From an uncultured Collinsella sp. (GTDB lineage Bacteria > Actinomycetota > Coriobacteriia > Coriobacteriales > Coriobacteriaceae): a stretch of 42,633 nt of DNA. The stretch lies in assembly GCA_900542965.1 (NCBI GenBank), contig UQPY01000013.1, positions 1 to 42,633 of the forward strand. Direction: 5' to 3'. This document shows positions 24,210 to 32,000 of the stretch, one piece after another. Each line of letters opens with the position of its first letter. Position 1 is the first letter of the stretch. The position numbers were made by a program, and so were the translations under genes. The notes under the pieces are model-generated. The model made no database searches. It was not told the origin of the DNA and was given only the letters and a program-made list of their open reading frames with translations.

Positions 24210-24225
24210 CGTTATAGTCGTTATA
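24210..24225 (-). promoter_or_regulatory. Shared operator-like motif, copy C
   Basis: On the minus strand this reads TATAACGACTATAACG, matching TATAACGTCTTATACG of the PTS promoter at 13 of 16 positions. It lies 41 bp before the EamA start. Confidence 0.45.
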
Positions 24226-24299
24226 TACATTTTTCAAGACACAAATCGGTGAGCGGAAAAGTGATCCGTTTTCCTCCGTCCCCAGCGGATTACTTGGCG

Positions 24300-24364
24300 G
24301 TTGCGGTGAAATAGTTCCTAAATAGAGGCTTCAAACCCCCAAGCAGGAACTATTCCACCGCAAC
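24300..24364. repeat. 20-bp-arm inverted repeat downstream of SIS paralog 3
   Basis: The arms 24300-24319 and 24345-24364 are complementary at 19 of 20 positions around a 25-nt loop. They lie 36 bp after the SIS stop. There is no T-run, so this is more like a REP element or mRNA-stabilising hairpin than a classical terminator. A weaker inverted pair (GGAAAA/TTTTCC) lies just to the left, at about 24255-24273. Confidence 0.75.
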
Positions 24365-24400
24365 TTATGAGGACATCGAGCTGTTAGGCCGCTCTATCCC

Positions 24401-25393
24401 CTAGTAGTCCAGCTTCCACATGTAGCGGCGCGTCATGTAGTCCTTGTGCGTGACGGCAGAGAGCGCGCGCATGTACACATTGTTGAGGATCGGGGCGAAG
24501 ATCAGGTGGTTGAAGTACTCGCTCACGCTGTCCTTGATGTCGTTGAGGCCGAGCTCCTTGGCGTCGAGCTGATAGACGCGCTCGCCACCGTACTGGTTGA
24601 CGAAGCGGATGCCGCGCTCGTCGTTGCAGCGGCTGCGGCCGATGCTAATGAGCTGGAACAGCGAGGTGCGCTTGTCCAGGATCTCGAAGGGGCCATGGAA
24701 GAAGTCGCAGGTGTTGATGGTGCAGGAGTCGATCTGCAGCATCTCCTGCACGTTGCAGATGCTAAAGACGTAGGCGGCACCAAAGAGCGGGCCCTGGGCC
24801 ATGACGTTGATGCAGGGCTTGTCGGCGTTCTGCTCGGCCCACTTGGCAGCGAGCGGACGGGTGTACTCGACGGCCTTGCGATAGATGGGGTCGACCAAGT
24901 CGAACGCGGCCATAGCGGTCTCGTACTCGGCATAGCCCTCGGTCTGCTGCGTAAGCTCCATGGCGATCATGGTCACGACGGCAGAGTTGGTGCGAGCCAT
25001 GCAAGACTCGTCGACGGCCAGGCTGTCGTACTGGATCTTGTAGTCGCAGACCTCGGTGAGGCCGGACTCGTCGACATAGATTGCGATGGTGCTGGCGCCG
25101 TGGTCCTTGGCGACCTGGGCGGCGGCGATGGTCTCCTTGGTGCCGCGCATGGACACGACGACGGCCAGAGTGTTCTCGTTGACATAGGCGGGCGTGGCGT
25201 GCACGAACTCGTTGCTGGTGTAGCTGGAGCTCACGACCTGCGTGGCCTCGTGCTCCATAAAGTACTGGGCAGGATAGTTGCCGCCGTTGGATCCGCCGGC
25301 GCCAATCCACACGACGCGCTTGATGCCGCCCTTGTCTGCCTTGTCAGCCAAAACCTGGGAAACGACATCCTTAACCTGTTCCTGAGTAGTCAT
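24401..25393 (-). CDS. SIS-domain sugar-amine deglycase, FrlB/FraB class (paralog 3)
   Basis: This 330-aa double-SIS protein has VVWIGAGGSNGGNYPAQYFM and VVVSMRGTKETIAAAQ in domain 1, and MAQGPLFGAAYVFSICNVQEMLQ and NTCDFFHGPFE in domain 2. The Glu/His pair 16 residues apart is kept, but two other positions differ from the paralogs: the GEY before FHGP is CDF, and the phosphate-loop SGNT/GGST is RGTK. It ends MTRRYMWKLDY. A changed pocket suggests a different adduct. It is divergent from GntR 25599, and matching repeats near each start suggest control by that protein. Terminator-like structure follows. Confidence 0.85.
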   Translation of the reverse strand: MTTQEQVKDVVSQVLADKADKGGIKRVVWIGAGGSNGGNYPAQYFMEHEATQVVSSSYTSNEFVHATPAYVNENTLAVVVSMRGTKETIAAAQVAKDHGASTIAIYVDESGLTEVCDYKIQYDSLAVDESCMARTNSAVVTMIAMELTQQTEGYAEYETAMAAFDLVDPIYRKAVEYTRPLAAKWAEQNADKPCINVMAQGPLFGAAYVFSICNVQEMLQIDSCTINTCDFFHGPFEILDKRTSLFQLISIGRSRCNDERGIRFVNQYGGERVYQLDAKELGLNDIKDSVSEYFNHLIFAPILNNVYMRALSAVTHKDYMTRRYMWKLDY

Positions 25394-25431
25394 CGTGCAT
25401 CAGCCTTTCTTCTCGTTTGATGCTCTCGATG

Positions 25432-25451
25432 GCATACAAGTTACATACATG
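25432..25451. promoter_or_regulatory. Candidate operator near the SIS paralog 3 start
   Basis: This 20-bp site contains ATACAAGTTA and ATACA. It is 17/20 identical to, and in the same orientation as, the site at 25571-25590. It lies 39 bp upstream of the SIS start. Confidence 0.55.
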
Positions 25452-25570
25452 TTTTGGTTATGTCGACTAGTTGTATGCTATATTTGTCTTAGACATTTTG
25501 CTGATGCGGTTTTCGATAACTGGATACCAGCGGTTTTGTTGTTGTATTGAATACATGCTTGATTAGATAC

Positions 25571-25590
25571 GTATACAAGTTAGATACAGG
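25571..25590. promoter_or_regulatory. Candidate operator near the GntR 25599 start
   Basis: This is the second copy of the 20-bp site, 8 bp before the GntR ATG, overlapping its ribosome site region; binding would fit autorepression. The sequence GATACGTATAC just upstream adds local symmetry. Confidence 0.55.
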
Positions 25591-25598
25591 TTGATCGC

Positions 25599-26321
25599 AT
25601 GAACGCTTCATCTAAAAAGAGACTGACCCAATACGAGCGCTTGGCGGGCATACTGCGCGACCGCATCGCCTCCGGCACCTACGCACGTGGAGACAAGCTG
25701 CCGTCCGAGATGGAACTCATGGACGAATCGGGTCTGTCGCGCAGCACCGTGCGCCATGCCCTTAAGGTACTAGCTGATGAGGGCCTGGTTCGCACCGAGC
25801 GCGGGCGCGGCGCCTTTGTGGCCGACACGCCGGCGCTCCACGAGAAAAACCTGGTGTTTTCGAGCTATACCAAGCAGGTCGAAGGTCAGGGCATGAAGCC
25901 CACCACGCGCACCGTGGACTCGGGCTTTGCCAAGGCGGCCGGCAGCATAGCTAAGTTCTTTGACGCCGCCGTGGGCAGCAAGCTTGTCAAACTTGTCCGT
26001 CTGCGTTATCTGGACGATGCGCCACTGTGCCTGGAGACCACCTACCTGCCGCCAAGCTTCGAGACGCTCATCGATCGCGATATCAACGGTTCGCTCTACG
26101 CCACGCTGCGACAGGAGTTCCATCGCGCACCGGCACAGGGGCATAAGACCTTTGAAGTGTGCTATGCCTCGCAAAACGAGGCGTTTTTGCTCAACGTCGA
26201 GCGTGGGCAGGCGCTGATCCTGATCACCGACTACGTCTACGACACCGACGGCCGCCCGCTCCACGTCTCCAAGCGCATCCAGCGCACCGACCGTGCCAAA
26301 TACACCGAGCCCATCGGCTAA
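25599..26321 (+). CDS. GntR-family regulator, UTRA type (divergent from SIS paralog 3)
   Basis: This 240-aa repressor has an N-terminal winged helix-turn-helix (residues 10-76: QYERLAGILRDRIASG, DKLPSEMELMDESGLSRSTVRHALKVLADEG, RGRGAFVAD) and a UTRA domain (about 85-235: LCLETTYLPP, FEVCYASQNEAFLL, GRPLHVSKRIQ). It is more distant from the two other GntR proteins than they are from each other. It is transcribed away from SIS paralog 3 across a 205-bp A+T-rich gap with paired 20-bp sites. Its stop codon overlaps the first bases of a dispersed hairpin repeat. Confidence 0.9.
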   Translation: MNASSKKRLTQYERLAGILRDRIASGTYARGDKLPSEMELMDESGLSRSTVRHALKVLADEGLVRTERGRGAFVADTPALHEKNLVFSSYTKQVEGQGMKPTTRTVDSGFAKAAGSIAKFFDAAVGSKLVKLVRLRYLDDAPLCLETTYLPPSFETLIDRDINGSLYATLRQEFHRAPAQGHKTFEVCYASQNEAFLLNVERGQALILITDYVYDTDGRPLHVSKRIQRTDRAKYTEPIG

Positions 26322-26356
26322 CCTGCCAAAATAAACCTGTCCCTAAATGGCAGGTT
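26320..26356 (+). repeat. Dispersed hairpin repeat, copy 4 (shared end of two convergent genes)
   Basis: The stem AACCTGCCA (26320-26328) / TGGCAGGTT (26348-26356) has the conserved AAACCTGTCCC loop. The GntR stop (26319-26321) enters its left edge and the stop of the opposing GNAT gene (26343-26345) lies in its loop, so it can serve as a two-way gene end. Confidence 0.9.
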
Positions 26357-26933
26357 TGGGGAGGTCGGGGAACCAGGTTGGTTTGGGTTGGTTGGGTGTG
26401 CGCTCGGCCAGGACCAGCTCCATCCAACACATATCGTACCAGCGGCCGAACTTTTGGGCGCAGCGGTCAAAGGCACCCACCAGGCGATATCCCATATGGG
26501 CATGGAAGTCCTGGCTGTTGTGCGTCAGGTACTCATCGTCCTTGTCGTGCGGCACGGCGATGAGGGCGCACATGTTGGTGATACCCATCGCGATCAGGCA
26601 TTGCTTAAGCGCGTCATGCAGCTTGCGGCCCAGCCCGCCGTGGCGCACATCACGCGCCAGGTAGATCGATGTCTCGACCGACCAGTCGTATGCCTCGCGG
26701 CTGTTGAGCGGACTCACATAGGCATAGCCTACCGGACGCCCGTCCAGTTCCATCACCAGATACGGATAGCGCTTGAGCGTGCGCTCGATGCGCCCGGCGA
26801 ACTCCTCAACGCTCGGCACCTCATATTCGCAGGTAATCGCCGTCTGGCGCACATACGGCTCATAGATGGCAAGCAACGCCGACGCGTCATCGGGCGTCGC
26901 CAGGCGAATCGTCGGCTCGGACATCTCGGTCAT
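26343..26933 (-). CDS. GNAT-family N-acetyltransferase (phosphinothricin-type)
   Basis: This is a 196-aa acetyl-CoA-dependent acetyltransferase. IRLATPDDASALLAIYEPYVRQTAITCEYEVPSVEEF is the typical start of the phosphinothricin-acetyltransferase-like group; GYAYVSPLNSREAYDWSVETSIYLARDVRHGGLGRKLHDAL carries the acetyl-CoA-binding loop (normally R/Q-x-x-G-x-G/A). GYRLVGAFDRCAQKFGRWYDMCWMEL is the conserved C-terminal part. Substrate is unknown. ATG 26933 has GAAGG upstream; the longer frame to 27002 crosses a terminator and is rejected. The last about 17 residues (NQPKPTWFPDLPKPAI) look acquired from flanking and repeat DNA. Confidence 0.88.
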   Translation of the reverse strand: MTEMSEPTIRLATPDDASALLAIYEPYVRQTAITCEYEVPSVEEFAGRIERTLKRYPYLVMELDGRPVGYAYVSPLNSREAYDWSVETSIYLARDVRHGGLGRKLHDALKQCLIAMGITNMCALIAVPHDKDDEYLTHNSQDFHAHMGYRLVGAFDRCAQKFGRWYDMCWMELVLAERTPNQPKPTWFPDLPKPAI

Positions 26934-26948
26934 ACAACCCTTCTCCCC

Positions 26949-26993
26949 CAAAAGCAAAGGCCGCCCTGCGCCAAGCTCAGGCGCAGGGCGGCC
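26949..26993 (-). terminator. Terminator of the threonine aldolase gene
   Basis: A perfect 14-bp stem (26959-26972 with 26980-26993) and a 7-nt loop, followed on the minus strand by TTTGCTTTT. Confidence 0.9.
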
Positions 26994-27011
26994 CCTTGTC
27001 ATTACATCAGG

Positions 27012-28037
27012 CTACAGGACAGCCGCCAACGCGTCGATGTCCTCCCGCGTCGTGGCCCAGCTGGTGCAAAAGCGCACCACCGTGTGGGTCTCGTCGTACT
27101 TTTCCCAGTACTCGATCGCCGCATGCTCGCGAATGCGGGCCATGTCCTCGTTGGGAAGAATCACGAACTGCTGGTTGGTCGGCGTCTCCAAGAAGAACTG
27201 GTAGCCGCGCTCGTGCAGCACGCGACGAAGCGCCTGCGCGGTTTCGATCGCCTGGCGACCAATCTCAAAATACAGGCCGTCGGTAAAGAGCGCCTCAAAC
27301 TGCACGCCCGTCAGGCGGCCCTTGGCCAGCAACGCACCGTGCTGCTTAATGCGCGGAATGGGATGCGCCGGAGCATGCATGCCACAGAACACCACGGCCT
27401 CGCCGCACAGAGCGCCGCACTTGGTGCCGCCGATGTAGAACACGTCACACAGCCGTGCCAGCTCGGGCAGGGTAATGTCGCACTCATCGGCCGCCAGCGC
27501 ATAGGCCAGGCGGGCGCCATCCACAAACAGCGGAATCTCGCGCTTCTGGCACACTGCGTGAATCGCCGCGAGCTCGGCCTTGGAGTACAGCGTGCCGTAC
27601 TCGGTCGATAGGCTCACGTACACGGCGCCCGGGAACACCGTGTGCTCGTAGCTCTCGTTTTCGTAGAACACCTGGATATAGCTCTCGAGGTCCTCGGCGT
27701 GCATCTTGCCCTCGTAGCCGGGGATGGTGAGCACCTTGTGGCCGCCAAACTCGATGGCGCCCGCCTCGTGGCAGGCGACGTGGCCGGTCTCGGCAGCAAC
27801 GACGCCCTCGTAGGGCGCAAGCAGCATGTCGATCACCGTCGCGTTGGCCTGCGTGCCGCCCACCAGAAAAAACACGTCGGCGTCGGGCGCCTGACAGGCC
27901 TCGCGGATAAGCTGCTTGGCACGCTCGGTGTGCGCATCGGTACCGTAGCCGGGCTGCGGCTCCATATTGGTGTCGACGAGCGCCTGCAGCACTGCCGGAT
28001 GTGCGCCGTGGGAATAATCGTTGTTAAACGCGAGCAT
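27012..28037 (-). CDS. Low-specificity threonine aldolase family PLP enzyme
   Basis: This 341-aa enzyme of the beta-eliminating lyase/threonine aldolase fold splits L-threonine (or allo-threonine) to glycine and acetaldehyde. Visible motifs are FNNDYSHGAHPAVLQAL and GYGTDAHTERAK at the start, GGTQAN for PLP phosphate, HVACHEAGAIEF (His stacking on PLP), FVDGARL, and the PLP lysine Lys206 in YIGGTKCGAL. Length fits the family. It is a single gene with a strong terminator; the PAP2 gene lies upstream in the same direction. Confidence 0.92.
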   Translation of the reverse strand: MLAFNNDYSHGAHPAVLQALVDTNMEPQPGYGTDAHTERAKQLIREACQAPDADVFFLVGGTQANATVIDMLLAPYEGVVAAETGHVACHEAGAIEFGGHKVLTIPGYEGKMHAEDLESYIQVFYENESYEHTVFPGAVYVSLSTEYGTLYSKAELAAIHAVCQKREIPLFVDGARLAYALAADECDITLPELARLCDVFYIGGTKCGALCGEAVVFCGMHAPAHPIPRIKQHGALLAKGRLTGVQFEALFTDGLYFEIGRQAIETAQALRRVLHERGYQFFLETPTNQQFVILPNEDMARIREHAAIEYWEKYDETHTVVRFCTSWATTREDIDALAAVL

Positions 28038-28082
28038 GGCAATCCTCTCTTACCGGGTATCGGCCAGATGATTCAAACGGAG

Positions 28083-28946
28083 CTATTGTACGCCGTTGGG
28101 ATAGGCAATGCGTGCGGCAAGGCACTCAAGTGCCAGTACCAGGGCAAAACCGCAGCTCACGTCACTCAAAAAATGCGCGCCGATCACGATGCGCCCAAAG
28201 GCGACGAACGCTGCAACAACAACCGCCGCCCAAAAGATCACGCGGCGACGCGAAGGTTTTTCCTTAAAGGCTGCCGCGGGAAGCCCGGCGAGCATAAGGC
28301 CGATCGCCGCATGCGCCGTGTGTCCGCTCGCAAACGACTTGAACCCGTCCTTGATCACGCCGGCGGCGATATAGGCCCACTTGTCGGGGTTGCCGATCAC
28401 CCACCACGGCTGAAAATTGAGCCCCGGCGTGACCTCGATCACGCGCATGCGCGGGCGCGACCATAACGGCTTAACAATGACGTTGAGGATGATGGCCTGA
28501 GCGACCCACACGACCAGCACCATCAACGCCCAGCGCGTAAGCTCGTCGGGCTCGGTCGTGCGCATGAGGCGGTAGGCGATGAAGTTGGCTGCGATGACCA
28601 ACGCAAACGTCAGAACCAGCTGAAACGCAATAAGCTTGCCGCCGACGCGTAGCGATCCGATAATCTCGTAGCCGACCAGACCCACGTTGATCAAAACGCC
28701 CAGCGCAGCGAGCCACTTGCTCGCCTTGGAATCGGGGCGTGCCGAGCGCACGAGCATAACGCCCGCGATGCTCGCCGTCAGCTCGAACGGCAGCTCACCG
28801 GCCGCCTCGACAAAGCGACCGTACATGCTGCCGATGTTGAACAGCGCACTCGAGATTTGATAATCAAAGAAGCTGCCCACGCCCAGACAAAGGCACAGGA
28901 CAACCGCGATAATGGCGACATCTTTCTTATAGATGTATCCGAACAT
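28083..28946 (-). CDS. PAP2-family membrane phosphatase
   Basis: This 287-aa protein has about six to seven transmembrane helices. The phosphatidic-acid-phosphatase signature is split as usual: KPLWSRPR, then SFASGHTAHAA, then GRIVIGAHFLSDV, with the catalytic His pair on the outer face. Substrates are probably lipid phosphates such as undecaprenyl diphosphate or phosphatidate. AAAGGA lies upstream of the ATG. It is 56 bp downstream of the mfd stop and may share its transcript. Confidence 0.92.
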   Translation of the reverse strand: MFGYIYKKDVAIIAVVLCLCLGVGSFFDYQISSALFNIGSMYGRFVEAAGELPFELTASIAGVMLVRSARPDSKASKWLAALGVLINVGLVGYEIIGSLRVGGKLIAFQLVLTFALVIAANFIAYRLMRTTEPDELTRWALMVLVVWVAQAIILNVIVKPLWSRPRMRVIEVTPGLNFQPWWVIGNPDKWAYIAAGVIKDGFKSFASGHTAHAAIGLMLAGLPAAAFKEKPSRRRVIFWAAVVVAAFVAFGRIVIGAHFLSDVSCGFALVLALECLAARIAYPNGVQ

Positions 28947-28966
28947 GCTTTCCTTTCGATGGAACC

Positions 28967-29005
28967 AGATTGCCCAAATGGGGCGTTTGCAGCGTCGACC
29001 CGTTA
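28967..29005. repeat. 39-bp sequence shared with 16230-16268
   Basis: 31 of 39 positions match 16230-16268, with AGATTGCC at one end and TGCAGCGTCGA(C/G)CCGTTA at the other. The last three bases form the mfd stop codon on the minus strand. Confidence 0.55.
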
Positions 29006-32000
29006 GTCGTCGTCGCTAGCACCCAATTGCTGCAGCAGCATGAGCGCGGCCGCCACGGGGCCGGTGCCGTCGTTGGCGTCGAGGCCGCGGCCCAGGCCGC
29101 TGCCCGCGCCGGCGCCCGCCTTGTAGGGCACCGATAGCTTGCGGCTCTTGGGGAAGTTCACCGCACCGTACCGGTTCTTGAACTCAAAGGCCACCTTCTT
29201 GGGAACGTCAACCCCCAGGAAGGTAATGCGTCCGCCGCTGAGCGTGACGCTCTCGAGCCCCAGGCGCTCGCCGCGAATACGAATGCGAGCGCGGTTGAAC
29301 AGGTTGAGCCCCGCCAGCGGAAGCTCACCGTGCGCGGCCTCGGTCTCCTCCTGCACCTCGTCGATACTCTCCAGGTCCTCAGCCGCCGCGAGCTTGCGGT
29401 ACACGAGCACGCGCTGGTCCACCGCCGGCATGTACTCCTCGGACAAGAAGTAGTCGGCCGGCAGGTTGATGCCCACGCTCGCCGCCTCCACGCCGGCATC
29501 GTCATCGCCGCGCGCCTCGGCCACGGCCTGTCCCAGCATCTGCGTAAACAGGTCAAAGCCCACACTCGACAGGTTACCGTGTTGCTCGGCACCCATGAGC
29601 GAACCGGCACCGCGAATCTCCAGGTCGCGCATGGCAATGCGCATGCCGCTGCCCAGGTCCTGGAACTCGGAAAGCGCGGTCAGACGCGCCGTAGCCTCCT
29701 CGGTAAGCGGCAGCTCGCCCGGGAACATAAAGTACGCGTAGGCCTGCGTGGCAGAGCGGCCCACACGGCCCTTAAGCTGGTAGAGCTGTGCCAGACCCAG
29801 ACGCTGCGAGTCCTCGATGATGAGCGTGTTGGCCGTTGCGTTGTCGATGCCGCTCTCCACGATGGTCGTAGCGATGAGCACGTCGATCTTCTTAGTCGCG
29901 AACTCGATCATCACGTCCTCGACCTCGCGCGGGCTCATCTTGCCGTGCGCCACGCCCACGCGCGCCTCGGGCGCGGCCTCGTGCACGCGCGCCACGGCAT
30001 CGTCGATGGTCTTGACGCGGTTGGACACGTAATACACCTGACCGCCGCGGCCCACCTCCAGGCGAATCGCCGCACTCACCACGTCGGGGTCGTACTCCCC
30101 CACGTGCACGATCACGGGACGACGCCCGGTCGGCGGTGTGGTGATCAGGCTCATGTCGCGCACGCCGCTCGTGGCCATCTGCATGGTTCGCGGAATAGGC
30201 GTTGCCGAAAGCGTGAGCACGTCGATTTGCTCACGCAGGTTCTTGAGCTGTTCCTTGTGCTGCACGCCAAAGCGCTGCTCCTCGTCGATGATCACCATGC
30301 CCAGGTTCTTGGGGTTCACGTCGGCAGAAAGCAAGCGGTGCGTGCCGATGAGCACATCAATCGTGCCCTCGGCAAACGCCTTGAGCGCGCGCTTCTGCTG
30401 CGCCGGGGTGCGGAAGCGGCTGAGCACTTCGACCTCCAGGCCAAACGGAGCAAAGCGCTCAAAGAACGTCTCGTAGTGCTGCTGGGCCAGAATGGTCGTG
30501 GGGCAGAGCACCATGACTTGGCGGCCGGAGTCCACGCACTTAAACGCCGCGCGCAGGGCAACCTCGGTCTTGCCGAAACCCACGTCGCCGCACAGCAGGC
30601 GGTCCATGGGCTTGGGCGCCTCCATGTCGGCCTTGATGTCGGCGATAGCCTCCAGCTGGTCGCGCGTCTCGTCGTAGGGGAAGCTCTCCTCCATCTCGAT
30701 CTGCTCGGGCGTGTCGGGCGGGCAGGCGATACCGGTAATCGACGAGCGGCGCGTATACAGATCGACCAGGTCAAACGCCAGCTTTTTGGCGTTCTTGCGT
30801 GCCTTGTTGGTGGCACGCGTCCAGTCGGCGGTATTGAGCCTGGTCAGGCGCGGCTTGTCACCGTCGGGACCGACGTATCGCGTGATGCGGTCGACCTGCT
30901 CGAGCGGCACGTAGAGCTTGTCGCCGTCGGCATATTCCAGCAAAAAGTAGTCGCGCTCCTTGCCGCCCACTTCTTGGCGCGCGATCTCGCTAAAGAGTGC
31001 GATGCCGTGAGTGGCGTGCACCACGTAGTCGCCCGGCTTAAACGGGAATGTGATCTGCGTAATGTCCACCTTGCGGCGGCTGCGCGCGCGGTTGGCGTCC
31101 ATGCGGGCGTTGAGGTCGGCAATCGAGAACACGGCCAGGTTGGCATCGGGCACCACCACGCCCTGCGGCAGAACGGCATCGACAAAGGTCACGCGTCCGC
31201 GCGAGATAGTAGGCACGGCGGCGCCGGCGGCTGCCTGGGCGGCACCTGCCTCGAGCGAGCGGGCGTTGAGCGCATCGGCGCGACGCTCGCGAATGGAAGC
31301 ACGGGCCTCCTGGCGTGCGGCACGGTCGGCGGAATCCGCCGCTGCCACGCGCACGCGGTCGCCGATAGCGCCGGCGTTTTCGGGCGCCGCGGTCAGCGAT
31401 TCCTCAAAGGTAATGCCCTCGTCGCCAAAGGTGAGCTCCATCGACTCGCGCGCACCGCGGTCGGGGATGGCAAACACGCAGGCATAGCGCTTGCCCACGA
31501 CCTCCTGGATGCGCGTCATAAAACGGTTGTCCGAGCCTGCAATGGCAGGCTGCTCAATCTTGAGCTCGGCCGTCACCGCACCGCCGGCACGGATGAGGCT
31601 CACATAGTTCAGGCGTTGCTGGGAACCAAAGTCGAGTTGCTGGGCACGCACGTACAGGCCGTCCAGACGGTCGACTCCCGCCTCGCCGGCACGTGCCTCG
31701 ATATCCTCGTAGGCGCGCAGGCAATCGTCGAACAGCGAGCGCGGCTCGGACAGTACCACGAGCGCCTTGCCGCTCACATGCGACAGCGGGCTCACGGTCT
31801 GGCCGTACATCACCGGCAAAAAGCGGTCGAGCTCAGGCGTGACGATGCGCGCATCCACCATCTCGAGCAGCGCCGCCAACTTGCTGTCGTCCTGGCTGGC
31901 GCGGTAGAGCGCCACATGCATGTTGTGGACGGCCTCGTCGGTAAGCGCCAGCTCACGGCACGGGAAGATCTCGATGCTGTCCTCGTTGCCGATGGTCTGG

